The translations under genes and the position numbers were made by a program. A model generated the notes under the pieces. It made no database searches. It had not been told where the DNA came from and saw only the letters and a list, made by a program, of their open reading frames with translations. This document shows, piece by piece, positions 18,613-29,554 of a stretch of DNA of 42,462 nt. Source of the stretch: Hyphomicrobiales bacterium (GTDB taxonomy: Bacteria > Pseudomonadota > Alphaproteobacteria > Rhizobiales > Methyloligellaceae); NCBI GenBank assembly GCA_028280515.1, contig JANQLP010000239.1, positions 1 to 42,462 on the forward strand, read 5' to 3'. How positions within the stretch are numbered: position 1 is the first letter of the stretch; every line of letters begins with the position of its first letter.

Positions 18613-19986
18613 ATGAGAGCGCCGATTTGGCCTTGCATCGCCTTGATGCCGCGCAGCCTGTTTGTCTGCGCGTTGGCGCTCGCCTCGGCCATCATGTTGC
18701 TCATGGCGCCGGCGGCAACGCCGCAGGAATCCGTCAGCCAGGAAGACGCGCACAGACAGTTGCGCGAAAGCCAGCGCAATCTTGAGGCTGCGAAGGCCAA
18801 AGAGAAGGAAATCTCGGGCAATCTCGAACAGCTGGAAAAGGAACGCGCGGCGCTCAACAAAGATCTGATCGAGACCGCGAAGAGCATCCAGGTCAGCGAA
18901 GCCAGCCTGACGAAAATCGAGACGCGTGTGGCCAGCCTCACGGAACAGGAAAACCAGGTGCGCGCCTCGATCGCGCAACGCCATGCCACCATCGCTGAAC
19001 TGCTCGCCGCGATGCAGCGTATCGGGCGTCAGCCCCCGCCGGCCGTCGTGACACGGCGCAACGACGCCTTGAAAATGGTGCGGTCGGCCATGCTGATGGC
19101 GTCCGTGTTCCCCGAGCTGAATTTCCAGGCCGAAGGGTTGACCGCCGAACTCGACGATCTCGTGCGTCTCAGCGCGGGCATCCGCCGTCAGCGCGATAAT
19201 TTGAAGACCGAAAACGACAAGTTGATTGCCGCCCGCACCCGGATTGATGGTTTGATCAGGGAGAAGCAGGCGTTGGTGAAGTCACAGCAACAGGAATTGG
19301 CCAGAATCCGGGTGGCGGCCGCGCAGCACTCCAAGGCAGTGGTTTATCTCGGCGATCTGGTGAAGCGTATGGACAAGGAAATCGCGGAAGCGGGCGTTGC
19401 GGCCTACGAGGCGGAGCTGGCGGCGAAGCGTGCAAGGGAAAAGGCACTGGCCGAGGCCGCGAAAAAACAGGGCCGCCCGGCCGATGATAAAACGGCCCGC
19501 GAAACCACAAAAGTGGCGTTTGTCAGCCCCGGGCGCCTCAAGCCGGCGGTCGAGTTCTCCTCGACGAGGGGCAAACTCTCGCTGCCGGTAAGTGGCCGGA
19601 AAATAAGGCTTTTCGGTGCGGCGAACGAGTATGGCCAGCGCGTCAAGGGCATCTCGCTCCGCAGCCGGCCGCAGGCGCAGGTCACCTCGCCGGTGGATGG
19701 ATGGGTGGCTTACGCGGACGAATTCCGCACTTACGGCCAACTCTTGATCATAAATGCGGGCGAGGGGTATCATATACTACTTGCCGGGATGAAACGGATT
19801 GACGTCGAGACGGGTCAGTTCGTTCTCGCTGGAGAGCCCGTTGCGATAATGGGCGCGACTCAATCGGGCGCGGATGCAAAAAGCAGGAGTCCGGGCCCGG
19901 TCTTGTACATTGAATTTCGTAAGGATGGCCGGCCGATCGATCCGGATCCATGGTGGGCCGACAACCCTGGAAGGGCAGAAGGATGA
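18613..19986 (+). CDS. EnvC-family murein hydrolase activator
   Basis: About 457 residues. A signal peptide (hydrophobic 15-32) is followed by long coiled coils (about 40-135 and 175-250, rich in Glu, Lys, Gln) and a C-terminal LytM/M23-like domain (about 330-450). In the LytM domain the metal ligands are not conserved: LRSRPQAQ stands where the first His/Asp ligands would lie, and GYHILLAGM where HxH would be. EnvC proteins likewise are inactive peptidases that activate amidases at the septum. GGAGGA at 18601-18606 favours the ATG at 18613 over the one at 18610. The end overlaps the ctpA start (ATGA), so the two are coupled. Confidence 0.9.
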   Translation: MRAPIWPCIALMPRSLFVCALALASAIMLLMAPAATPQESVSQEDAHRQLRESQRNLEAAKAKEKEISGNLEQLEKERAALNKDLIETAKSIQVSEASLTKIETRVASLTEQENQVRASIAQRHATIAELLAAMQRIGRQPPPAVVTRRNDALKMVRSAMLMASVFPELNFQAEGLTAELDDLVRLSAGIRRQRDNLKTENDKLIAARTRIDGLIREKQALVKSQQQELARIRVAAAQHSKAVVYLGDLVKRMDKEIAEAGVAAYEAELAAKRAREKALAEAAKKQGRPADDKTARETTKVAFVSPGRLKPAVEFSSTRGKLSLPVSGRKIRLFGAANEYGQRVKGISLRSRPQAQVTSPVDGWVAYADEFRTYGQLLIINAGEGYHILLAGMKRIDVETGQFVLAGEPVAIMGATQSGADAKSRSPGPVLYIEFRKDGRPIDPDPWWADNPGRAEG

Positions 19987-21311
19987 TGCGGAAACCAGAG
20001 TTCGCACTTTGGGCTTTTTTGATTCTGGCTGGATTGGCGGCCGGGACAGCAGTACTGAACCTTGCGCGAAGCCACACTGCAGTTGCGGCCAATTCCGAGA
20101 TTTACCGTCAGCTTGATCTGTTCGGCGACGTCCTGGAACGCGTCCGGACCGACTATGTCGAGAAACCAGAGGACGCCAAGCTCATCGAGTCGGCGATCAA
20201 CGGTATGCTCGCGGCGCTCGATCCGCATTCCGCCTATCTCAATCCGAAGCACTTCCGCGATATGCAGGTCCAGACGCGCGGCGAGTTCGGCGGCCTCGGC
20301 ATCGAGGTCACGCTGGAAAACGACGTCGTCAAGGTGGTGGCGCCGATCGATGACACGCCGGCTGCCAAGGCCGGACTGCAGTCGGGTGACTACATCACCC
20401 ATCTCGATGGTGAGCAGATCCGCGGCCTCACGCTTCAGCAGGCGGTCGAGAAGATGCGCGGTCCGGTCAATACCGCGATCAAGCTCACCGTCATTCGCAA
20501 AGGCGAAGACGAGCCGCTGGAAATCAAGGTTGTTCGCGACGTCATCCGCATCAATCCGGTGAAGGCGCGCATTGAAGACGATGTCGCCTATGTGCGTCTG
20601 ACCACGTTCAACGAGCAGACCTATTCCGAGCTGAAGAAGGCGGTCGCCAAGTTGAAGAAAGACATGGGTCCGAAGCTCAAGGGCTATGTGATCGATCTGC
20701 GCAACAATCCGGGCGGACTGCTCGATCAGGCGATTTCCGTATCCGACGCGTTCCTGGAGCAGGGCGCGATCGTTCTGACCCGCGGCCGCAACCTGCAGGA
20801 GTCGCAGCGTTCCAACGCCAGGGCCGGAGACATTACGGATGGCAAGAAGATTGCTGTCCTGATCAACGGTGGTTCGGCCAGCGCATCCGAAATCGTGGCC
20901 GGAGCCATTCAGGATCAGAAGCGCGGCACGGTGATCGGAACGCGGTCATTCGGCAAGGGCTCCGTCCAGACCATCATTCCGCTTGACGGGAACGGCGCCA
21001 TCCGTCTGACCACGGCACGCTATTACACGCCGTCAGGCCGCTCGATCCAGGCCAAGGGCATCGAGCCGAACATCGTCATCGAGCAGGAACTGCCTGAAGA
21101 GCTCAAGAAGCGTCAGCAGAAACCGCGCGGCGAGGCGAGCCTGCGCGGCCATCTGAAGAGCGAGGACGAAAAAGAGTCCTCGGGCAGCTCGGCTTACGTT
21201 CCCCGTGAGAAGGAAAAAGACACCCAGCTCAAATACGCGCTGAACTTCGTCCGCGGCGACGTCAAGGCGGAGAAGGCTGAAACGGAGAACAAGGGAGCGG
21301 CGGCGAACTAG
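19983..21311 (+). CDS. ctpA: Carboxyl-terminal processing protease, S41 family
   Basis: A 442-residue periplasmic serine protease. The N-terminal signal or anchor (about 8-28) is followed by a PDZ domain (about 100-185, FGGLGIEV, AAKAGLQSGDYI) and the S41 catalytic domain, with nucleophile Ser near 300 in SASASE and general-base Lys near 325 in FGKGS. The C-terminal 60 residues are charged and variable. Such proteases trim envelope proteins and peptidoglycan hydrolases. The start overlaps the stop of the EnvC-like gene, and GGAAGGG lies seven bases upstream. The envC-ctpA pairing is widely conserved in Proteobacteria. Confidence 0.97.
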   Translation: MMRKPEFALWAFLILAGLAAGTAVLNLARSHTAVAANSEIYRQLDLFGDVLERVRTDYVEKPEDAKLIESAINGMLAALDPHSAYLNPKHFRDMQVQTRGEFGGLGIEVTLENDVVKVVAPIDDTPAAKAGLQSGDYITHLDGEQIRGLTLQQAVEKMRGPVNTAIKLTVIRKGEDEPLEIKVVRDVIRINPVKARIEDDVAYVRLTTFNEQTYSELKKAVAKLKKDMGPKLKGYVIDLRNNPGGLLDQAISVSDAFLEQGAIVLTRGRNLQESQRSNARAGDITDGKKIAVLINGGSASASEIVAGAIQDQKRGTVIGTRSFGKGSVQTIIPLDGNGAIRLTTARYYTPSGRSIQAKGIEPNIVIEQELPEELKKRQQKPRGEASLRGHLKSEDEKESSGSSAYVPREKEKDTQLKYALNFVRGDVKAEKAETENKGAAAN

Positions 21312-21430
21312 CGCTTGCCATTTGCCCGTTTGGCGACTTGCTGTAAAACTCTGTCGTAGAAGACATTTCGGTTTGTGGCGGGTCGCCTTGTCGCGCATGT
21401 GGCAGGGTTGACGGGGAATACAGAGGCGGA

Positions 21431-22582
21431 ATGAAGGCGCTTGCCATCACGACGATCGCGATTGCGGGGATAATCGCGTCGACCATCGTATGGTTCGTCA
21501 TGCGAGCCGATCCCATGGGCGGTGAGCCCCTCGTCGTCGTTCAAATCGATCCTGCCGCCCGGCCTGCCGCCGGACTTGCGAGCGGCCCGCCGGTGCCGGA
21601 CGTCAAGGAGGTGGCACCTGTCGCGCCCGTCGTGCCGCCCCCTTCCGCGGCGCCCGAGCAGCAGAACGTTCCTGCAGCCGCATTCAGTGGTCCGCAGCAG
21701 CCGGCGCAAGGCGCGCCCCGACCCGAAACCGCCAACGTTCCTGCGGATCAGGAACTCGTCAGGCTGCCGCCGGTACCGATACGGGCGGTGGTCGAAAAAT
21801 CGCGCTACGGACCGTTGCCGAAAATCGCGTCCGACGGCCGCCGGCCGAGCGAAGTCTATGCGCGCCCGGTCAACGGCGCCGTGGCCTCCGGCGCGGGCCA
21901 GCCGGCGCGTATTGCGCTTCTGATCACCGGCCTCGGTCTCTCGGAAATCGCCACCACACAGGCCATCGACTCGCTTCCCGGACCCGTCACGCTGGCATTC
22001 GGACCCTATGGGCGGAACCTGGAAGGATGGGTGCGCAAGGCGCGCGACCTTGGACATGAAGTCATGCTTCAGGTGCCGCTTGAGCCGTTCGATTATCCCG
22101 ACAACGATCCCGGTCCGCACACACTTCTGACCAGCCTTCCCGCCGAAGAGAACATGAAACGGCTGCACTGGATCATGTCGCGGTTCACCGGCTATACGGG
22201 CATCACCAATCATATGGGCGCGAAGTTCGCCGCCGCTCAGGACTCGTTTCTTCCGGTGCTGGAAGAGCTGAAGGCACGCGGTCTGATTTATCTCGACGAC
22301 GGGACTGCGGCGCGCTCGACCGCCGGCCAGATCGCCCGCGACCTGGGCCTCGACTACTCAGCCTCCCAGGTCGTGATCGACGAAGAACGCAACGCCAGGG
22401 AAATCGAGCTTGCCCTCAAGAAGCTCGAGGGCATTGCAAAGGAGAAGGGTCTGGCTATCGGTGTCGGCACCAGCCTGCCCCTGACCATTGGCCGCGTCGC
22501 CGAGTGGTCGCGGCAGCTCAAGGACAAGGGCATCGAGCTCATTCCGATCAGCGCCGCGGTCCGCAGCGACCGCCAGACCTGA
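21431..22582 (+). CDS. Divergent polysaccharide deacetylase family protein
   Basis: A 383-residue protein with an N-terminal membrane anchor (about 4-24) and a Pro/Ala-rich periplasmic linker (40-150). The C-terminal domain (about 155-380) belongs to the divergent polysaccharide deacetylase (YibQ-like) family: LLITGLGLSE, PVTLAFGPYG, QVPLEPFDYPDNDPGPHTL, TNHMGAKF. The Asp-Asp of active NodB-type deacetylases is replaced by TGL here, so catalysis is uncertain. It regularly follows ctpA, which suggests a role in envelope or peptidoglycan remodelling. ATG has GAGGCGG just upstream. Confidence 0.92.
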   Translation: MKALAITTIAIAGIIASTIVWFVMRADPMGGEPLVVVQIDPAARPAAGLASGPPVPDVKEVAPVAPVVPPPSAAPEQQNVPAAAFSGPQQPAQGAPRPETANVPADQELVRLPPVPIRAVVEKSRYGPLPKIASDGRRPSEVYARPVNGAVASGAGQPARIALLITGLGLSEIATTQAIDSLPGPVTLAFGPYGRNLEGWVRKARDLGHEVMLQVPLEPFDYPDNDPGPHTLLTSLPAEENMKRLHWIMSRFTGYTGITNHMGAKFAAAQDSFLPVLEELKARGLIYLDDGTAARSTAGQIARDLGLDYSASQVVIDEERNAREIELALKKLEGIAKEKGLAIGVGTSLPLTIGRVAEWSRQLKDKGIELIPISAAVRSDRQT

Positions 22583-22597
22583 GCGTCAGCGCTCGCG

Positions 22598-23110
22598 ATG
22601 AGAGAAGACAAAGACCTCGCCAAACTGCCGTACCGGCCCTGCGTCGGCATCGTCCTCGTCAACACGGAGAAGCTGGTGTGGATCGGCCGGCGGATTGTGC
22701 AGCGCAACGACGAAGAGGCGACGGGTGTCGGCATGTGGTGGCAGATGCCGCAAGGCGGCATCGACGAGGGTGAGGATATCCAGGCGGCTGCCCTGCGCGA
22801 GCTCACCGAGGAAACCGGAGTCACGTCGGCGGAGTTTGTGGGCGAGATTTCGTCATGGCTTTCCTACGATCTGCCGGATCATTTGATCGGCGTGTCGTGG
22901 AAAGGGCGTTACCGTGGCCAGAAACAGAAATGGGTCGTCTTCCGTTTCACCGGCGAAGACGCCGAGATCGATATCTCCGGTGTCGGTCACAAGCCGGAAT
23001 TCGATGACTGGCGTTGGGCGCCCATGGAAGAGGTGGTCGACCTGATCGTGCCGTTCAAGCGGCCGGTCTACGAAGCGTTGGCCAGGGAATTTGCGGCCTT
23101 CGAGAAATAG
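22598..23110 (+). CDS. rppH: RNA pyrophosphohydrolase (Nudix)
   Basis: A 170-residue cytosolic enzyme that removes pyrophosphate from 5' triphosphate RNA, starting decay by 5'-end-dependent endonucleases. The Nudix box GGIDEGED...RELTEETGV (about residues 53-75) fits GX5EX7[18 protein letters not shown] and RYRGQKQKW are RppH signatures. It starts 15 bp after the deacetylase-like gene. The gene ends in TAGAGC, at the edge of a repeat-containing gap. Confidence 0.96.
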   Translation: MREDKDLAKLPYRPCVGIVLVNTEKLVWIGRRIVQRNDEEATGVGMWWQMPQGGIDEGEDIQAAALRELTEETGVTSAEFVGEISSWLSYDLPDHLIGVSWKGRYRGQKQKWVVFRFTGEDAEIDISGVGHKPEFDDWRWAPMEEVVDLIVPFKRPVYEALAREFAAFEK

Positions 23111-23140
23111 AGCGCTTTCGCCGTTGCCTGTCGAGCAAAC

Positions 23141-23419
23141 CTGGAGCTTATTCGGCTAAATCGTAGCCATTCTGACGGGGCGATTTTGCGACAAGATCAA
23201 GCGAAGGCCCGTGGCGCGTACCCGAGTGTACGGGCATGGGGCTTTACGCCGAGATTGGCGCAAAACCGCCCGTCCCGAAAGGGTTTCCGATTGGCGGACG
23301 CCCGCCGGCGAAACGGCCTTGCCCGATGCGCTAACATCGCGCCGCGACCGTCTCAGCGACGGATCGCACACGCCAATCGAGAAACAGAATTAACTCAGAT
23401 TTAGCCGAATAGGCTCTAG
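23141..23419. repeat. 279-bp inverted-repeat element between rppH and atpC (MITE-like)
   Basis: The 22-bp ends, 23141-23162 and 23398-23419, are inverted repeats matching at 20 of 22 positions. Inside is a second, imperfect inverted pair, 23174-23192 against 23257-23275 (GACGGGGCGATTTTGCGAC and its near complement), and a GTAC/GTAC hairpin near 23219-23231. No protein is likely inside. The right end contains the atpC stop codon. No target duplication was found. The folded RNA might also terminate the convergent rppH and atp transcripts. Confidence 0.6.
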
Positions 23420-23823
23420 TTCAAGCCAAGCGTGTCACGGATCAGCTTCAGCTGATCGAGCTTGTCCTGCGCCTTGTCGCGGGTCTGGTCGTCCTTGGCG
23501 TCGGCCACGTCTTCCTCGGCGTTCTGGATTTCCTGTGCCAGTGCCGCCTTGTTGAGGTCGGCGGAATCGATGGCGGTCTGGGCCAGAACGGTGAGGTTCT
23601 CCGGCCCGGCCTCGGCAAAGCCGCCGCGTACGAAGATGCGCCGCTCCTTGCCGTCCGGCAGCACCACATCGAGCAGGCCGGCGCGCAGGGTCGACAGCAC
23701 CGGCGCATGATTGGCCAGAACCTGAAAGTCACCTTCCGAACCGGGAACGACAACACTTTCGACATCCTCCGAGATCAGAAGCCGCTCGGGCGAGACGAGC
23801 TCGAATGTGAACGTATCAGCCAT
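23416..23823 (-). CDS. atpC: ATP synthase F1 subunit epsilon
   Basis: A 135-residue central-stalk subunit, inhibitory in the F1 sector. The N-terminal beta sandwich (FELVSPERLLISEDVESVVVPGSEGDFQVLANHAP) and C-terminal helical hairpin (about 85-133) are both present. It is last in the operon, 44 bp after atpD. Its TAG stop lies within the end of the inverted-repeat element. Confidence 0.97.
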   Translation of the reverse strand: MADTFTFELVSPERLLISEDVESVVVPGSEGDFQVLANHAPVLSTLRAGLLDVVLPDGKERRIFVRGGFAEAGPENLTVLAQTAIDSADLNKAALAQEIQNAEEDVADAKDDQTRDKAQDKLDQLKLIRDTLGLN

Positions 23824-23867
23824 GCAATGTCAGTCTCCGGTTTGTTTTTAACGGACGGGCCGCGACG

Positions 23868-25322
<1,455 letters not shown>

Positions 25323-25393
25323 CTATCCGTCGGCCCGTCGGGGGTTGACCTTTGGCGGACCACGATTTTTCAAACCTCAATTCCAGTTCGCGA

Positions 25394-26284
25394 TCAGAGC
25401 GCCTCCGCACCCGACACGATTTCAATCAGCTCCTTGGTAATCTGAGCCTGACGTGTCCGGTTGTAGTGCAAGGTCAGCTTGTCGATCATGTCGCCCGCGT
25501 TTCGCGTGGCGCTGTCCATCGCGGTCATGCGCGCGCCCTGTTCGCTGGCGGCGTTTTCCAGCAGACCGCGGAATATCTGCGTCGAAACATTTAGCGGCAG
25601 CAGGTCCGCAAGGATTTCCTCTTCATCCGGCTCATATTCGTATGCCGCATCGGGGCCATCGGCCTTTGCCGCCTCGCCATCGGCCTCGGGCAGTTTCGCG
25701 GGGATCAGCTGCAGCGCCGTCGGCGCCTGGCTCAGGATCGATCGGAACTCGGAGAAGAACAGCGTGCAGATGTCAAATTCCTCGTTGGCGAACATCTCCA
25801 GCACGCGCTGGCCGATCTCATCGGCGTTTTCGAAGCCAACGGTGCGTATGCCCCGCAGTTCGAGGAGGTCGATGATGTAGGAATTCAGATCACGGCGCAG
25901 CGCGTCGCGGCCCTTGCGTCCGACACACAGGATCTTGACGGTCTTGCCGTCGTCGATCAGGCGCCGCGCATGCTCCCGTGCCAGTCTGGCAATGTTGGAG
26001 TTGAAGCCCCCGCACAGGCCGCGTTCAGCGGTCGCGACCACCAGCAGGTGCACCTTGTCCGATCCGGTGCCGACCAGAAGAGGCGATACACCTTCCTGCG
26101 CCGACACCCGCTGACCGAGATTGGCCAGGACCGTGTCCATCCGTTCCGCATAGGGGCGGGCGGCTTCTGCCGCTTCCTGGGCGCGGCGGAGCTTGGCCGC
26201 GGCCACCATCTGCATCGCCTTGGTGATCTTTTGCGTCGCCTTGACGCTGGCGATGCGGTTGCGAAGGTCCTTGAGAGACGACAT
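25394..26284 (-). CDS. atpG: ATP synthase F1 subunit gamma
   Basis: A 296-residue rotary shaft subunit. The conserved N-terminal helix ([26 protein letters not shown]) and C-terminal helix ([34 protein letters not shown]) form the coiled coil. An insertion around 200-225, acidic and Ala-rich, is typical of alphaproteobacteria. It starts 23 bp after atpA. Confidence 0.97.
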   Translation of the reverse strand: MSSLKDLRNRIASVKATQKITKAMQMVAAAKLRRAQEAAEAARPYAERMDTVLANLGQRVSAQEGVSPLLVGTGSDKVHLLVVATAERGLCGGFNSNIARLAREHARRLIDDGKTVKILCVGRKGRDALRRDLNSYIIDLLELRGIRTVGFENADEIGQRVLEMFANEEFDICTLFFSEFRSILSQAPTALQLIPAKLPEADGEAAKADGPDAAYEYEPDEEEILADLLPLNVSTQIFRGLLENAASEQGARMTAMDSATRNAGDMIDKLTLHYNRTRQAQITKELIEIVSGAEAL

Positions 26285-26307
26285 GACGCCTGATTCCTAG
26301 AGTGCCG

Positions 26308-27840
26308 TTAGACGGCGAAGGATTTCGCAAAGGCGTCCATCGCCTTATTGAGTTTTTCTTCGATCTTGTCGTCGAGCTCGCCCTTCAACCGGATTTCGTC
26401 GAGCAGGGCGGCGTGTTTGTCCTTGAGGTGGCGCAACAGCTCGTCCTCGAAGCGCCCCACGGCCGACACCGGGATATCGTCCAGGTATCCGCGCGTTCCG
26501 GAATAGATCGCGACCACCTGCTCATCGACCGTCATCGGCGAGAACTGCGGCTGCTTCAGCAGCTCGGTGAGCCGCTCGCCGCGGCTGAGCATGCGCTGGG
26601 TCGCGGCGTCGAGGTCCGAGCCGAACTGCGCGAAGGCCGCCATTTCGCGATACTGGGCAAGCTCGCCCTTGATTGCGCCGGCAACCTGCCGCATGGCCTT
26701 CACCTGCGCCGCCGATCCCACGCGGCTGACCGACAGGCCGACGTTCACCGCCGGACGGATGCCCTGATAGAACAGGTCGGTCTCCAGAAAGATCTGGCCA
26801 TCGGTGATCGATATGACGTTGGTGGGAATATAGGCGGACACGTCGTTGGCCTGGGTTTCCACGACCGGAAGGGCCGTCAGGGAACCGGCGCCGTGCTCCT
26901 CGTTGAGCTTGGCGGCGCGTTCCAGCAGGCGCGAATGAAGATAGAAGACGTCACCCGGATAGGCTTCGCGTCCCGGCGGGCGGCGCAGCAGAAGCGACAT
27001 CTGCCGGTAGGCGACGGCCTGTTTCGACAGATCGTCGTACGAAATGAGCGCATGCATGCCATTGTCGCGGAAGAACTCGCCCATGGTGCACCCGGAATAA
27101 GGGGCGAGAAACTGCATCGGCGCCGGGTCGGAGGCGGTGGCGGCGACGACAATCGAGTATTCGAGCGCGCCGTTTTCCTCAAGCGACTTCACGAACTGCG
27201 CGACCGTCGACCGCTTCTGGCCGACCCCGACAAAGACGCAGTAGAGCTTCTTGCTCTCGTCGTCGCCTTCGTTGACCGGCTTCTGATTGAGCATGGTGTC
27301 GAGGATAACCGCGGTCTTGCCGGTCTGACGGTCTCCAATGATCAGCTCGCGCTGACCACGGCCGATCGGAATGAGCGCATCGATTGCCTTCAGCCCCGTC
27401 TGCATCGGCTCGTGCACGGATTTGCGCGGCAAGATGCCCGGCGCCTTCACTTCCACGCGCGACTTTTTCTTCGACTTGATCGGCCCCTTGCCGTCGATCG
27501 GGTTACCGAGCCCGTCGACCACGCGGCCGAGAAGCTCCTTGCCGACCGGAACCTCGACGATCGCGCCGGTCCGCTTGACCGTGTCGCCTTCCTTGATGTC
27601 GCGGTCGTCGCCGAAGATCACGATGCCGACATTGTCGACCTCGAGGTTCAGCGCCATTCCGGAGATGCCGCCGGGAAACTCGACCATTTCACCGGCCTGA
27701 ACATTGTCCAGACCGTAGACGCGCGCGATACCGTCGCCGACGGAAAGCACCTGTCCGATCTCGGAGACTTCCGCCTCCTTGCCAAAATTCTTGATTTGCT
27801 CCTTCAGGATCGAGGAGATTTCAGCGGCGCGGATTTCCAT
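26308..27840 (-). CDS. atpA: ATP synthase F1 subunit alpha
   Basis: A 510-residue nucleotide-binding, non-catalytic subunit. Landmarks are the P-loop GDRQTGKTA near 170, [14 protein letters not shown], and the C-terminal helical domain. The ATG ([10 protein letters not shown]) overlaps the atpH stop by one base (TGATG), with GAGGT upstream; a TTG directly before it is less likely. Translational coupling with atpH is expected. Confidence 0.98.
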   Translation of the reverse strand: MEIRAAEISSILKEQIKNFGKEAEVSEIGQVLSVGDGIARVYGLDNVQAGEMVEFPGGISGMALNLEVDNVGIVIFGDDRDIKEGDTVKRTGAIVEVPVGKELLGRVVDGLGNPIDGKGPIKSKKKSRVEVKAPGILPRKSVHEPMQTGLKAIDALIPIGRGQRELIIGDRQTGKTAVILDTMLNQKPVNEGDDESKKLYCVFVGVGQKRSTVAQFVKSLEENGALEYSIVVAATASDPAPMQFLAPYSGCTMGEFFRDNGMHALISYDDLSKQAVAYRQMSLLLRRPPGREAYPGDVFYLHSRLLERAAKLNEEHGAGSLTALPVVETQANDVSAYIPTNVISITDGQIFLETDLFYQGIRPAVNVGLSVSRVGSAAQVKAMRQVAGAIKGELAQYREMAAFAQFGSDLDAATQRMLSRGERLTELLKQPQFSPMTVDEQVVAIYSGTRGYLDDIPVSAVGRFEDELLRHLKDKHAALLDEIRLKGELDDKIEEKLNKAMDAFAKSFAV

Positions 27841-28400
27841 CAACCGACCTCTTTCATTGCGTATTGCAGATTGTCCAGTTTCGTCTTGAGCGACGTGTCG
27901 ATCATGCGGCTGCCGACCTTGACCACCAGTCCGCCAAGGAGAGCGGGGTCGACGTGGGATGTGATCTGAACGTCCTGGCCGACAGCAGACTTGAGCGCTG
28001 TTTGCAGGCTTTTGGTCTGTTCGGCGGTGAGCTTTTTGGCGGAGGCAACTTCCGCGGTCACTTCGCCGCGGTGGCGCTCGACAAGGGCATTGAAGGCGCG
28101 GATCATGTCGGCAATCGCGAACAACCGGCGGTTGCGGGCGATAAGCTGCAGGAAATTGATCGTCAGTGGTGAGAGCTTGGCGTCTTTCGCGAGCGCCGCA
28201 ATGGCCCGGGATTGTTCTTCGGCGGAAAAGACCGGCGAGCGGACAAGGCGCTTCAGGTCTGTGCTGCCTTCGAGAAGCTTCGTGAACGACGTCAGGTCCG
28301 CTTCGACATTGTTGAGTTTCTTCGCCTCTAGCGCCAGCTCGAACAATGCGAGTGCGTAGCGGCCCGCCATGCCTGCAATGATGGGATCTTCGCCTGCCAC
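27840..28400 (-). CDS. atpH: ATP synthase F1 subunit delta
   Basis: About 186 residues. This peripheral-stalk subunit ties F1 to F0. The frame is open far upstream, but family length and sequence ([14 protein letters not shown] near the start, [23 protein letters not shown] at the end) fit a GTG start at 28400. It is first in atpHAGDC. The F0 genes are absent, as usual in alphaproteobacteria, which encode them in a separate operon. Confidence 0.93.
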   Translation of the reverse strand: MAGEDPIIAGMAGRYALALFELALEAKKLNNVEADLTSFTKLLEGSTDLKRLVRSPVFSAEEQSRAIAALAKDAKLSPLTINFLQLIARNRRLFAIADMIRAFNALVERHRGEVTAEVASAKKLTAEQTKSLQTALKSAVGQDVQITSHVDPALLGGLVVKVGSRMIDTSLKTKLDNLQYAMKEVG

Positions 28401-28663
28401 CTGATACGCTCTTCGTTGCCGGATTTGAGCCCGTGATTGTGACGCCGGTCTGAATGTCCCGCGTCCTGTAGACGAGGGGCCGAAAGTGTGCCGGACCCCC
28501 AAAGCCGGGCCTGATCTAGCATAGGCCCTTCGGGCTGGCAACATGCGCGCGAAACCCTGTCCGGCGTGGTTTTTGGACGCATCGGCGGGCGGGGCGAAGT
28601 TCGCCGCCGTGATGCGCCACAAGTCTCTGGAGTTTAAGGAAAAGCCGGTGGCGACCAGACGAT

Positions 28664-29554
28664 TTATGACGCCGGTTTGCGCCCGCGTGCGACCGCGACG
28701 CCCAGCAGAATGATGGCCAACGCGATATAGGCGTTCGGCGGCGGGCGCTCGGCGAGAATGAGCGCGCCCAGGAAGACGCCGAACAGAGGCGTCAGGAAGT
28801 TGATCTGCGAGAAGAATGAGGCGCCCTGCCGGTCGACCAGTTTGAACATGAGCAAGGTCGCGTATGCGGTGGGCAGGATGCCGAGCACAATCACGGCGGC
28901 AAAAGACGTGGTGCTGACGTCCAGGGTCCATGGCTGATCGGCAACAAGACTGAAGGGTATCATCATCCCCGTCGCGGCAATCATGACGGCGGCGACGAGC
29001 CCGCGGCGCGGCTGCGCGATAAGTGATTTGGTGATGATGGCATTGATGCCGTAGCACGCACCCGCTCCCGTCACGGCAAGCTGCCTGAGGGTGTCGTCCC
29101 CGAGCGTTGCCAGCTTCTCCGGCCCGATCAATACAACCAGACCGATCACGCCGAGGGTAACGCCCAGACCCTTTCGCACGTTCAGTTTTTCGTCGTCGGT
29201 CAGAATGTGTGCCAGAAGGACGGTCGTCAGAGGCATGGCGCCCATCAGAATGGCGGCGAGCCCGCTGTCGATTTCTTCCTCGCCCCACCCGATGAGGTAA
29301 AACGGCAGCGCGAAGCCGAACAGCGCCGACAGACCAATCAGCCGCCACAGCGCCAGGTCACGCGGCAGGTGCTGCCCTGCGTGCCGGGCGACCGCGTACA
29401 TGATGAGCGCCGCGATGGCCAGCCGGGCTGCCGTCATGGTGGCCGCGGGCATCGTCGCCACCGCCAGTTTGATGATCAGAAAGCTGCTGCCCCAGATGGC
29501 GCCGAGGGCCAGCAGGAGCATGTAGTCAGGCGGTCCCGGATGCGACCGGTTCAT
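28664..29554 (-). CDS. EamA-family (DMT superfamily) transporter
   Basis: A 296-residue integral membrane protein with about ten helices in two repeated EamA halves (roughly 10-138 and 155-290). Motifs such as ALGAIWGSSFLIIKLA and the second-half INFLTPLFGVFLGALILAERP are standard. It is probably an exporter of a small metabolite; substrate unknown. Its start overlaps the stop of the DJ-1-like gene by four bases, so the two are cotranslated and may share a function. The gap of 263 bp to atpH holds the atp promoter, which I could not locate with confidence. Confidence 0.92.
   Translation of the reverse strand: MNRSHPGPPDYMLLLALGAIWGSSFLIIKLAVATMPAATMTAARLAIAALIMYAVARHAGQHLPRDLALWRLIGLSALFGFALPFYLIGWGEEEIDSGLAAILMGAMPLTTVLLAHILTDDEKLNVRKGLGVTLGVIGLVVLIGPEKLATLGDDTLRQLAVTGAGACYGINAIITKSLIAQPRRGLVAAVMIAATGMMIPFSLVADQPWTLDVSTTSFAAVIVLGILPTAYATLLMFKLVDRQGASFFSQINFLTPLFGVFLGALILAERPPPNAYIALAIILLGVAVARGRKPAS

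Noticed and set aside
23156-23404. Small genes inside the rppH-atpC gap
   Set aside because: Short frames of 60-72 codons lie on both strands within an inverted-repeat element, with no ribosome binding site or family resemblance.
26302-27969. Long plus-strand frame of 555 codons opposite atpA
   Set aside because: Antisense shadow of atpA with no domain of its own.
27840-29348. A 502-residue reading frame containing AtpH
   Set aside because: The first two thirds run antisense through the EamA gene and have no relation to AtpH; family length and a GTG at 28400 define the real gene.
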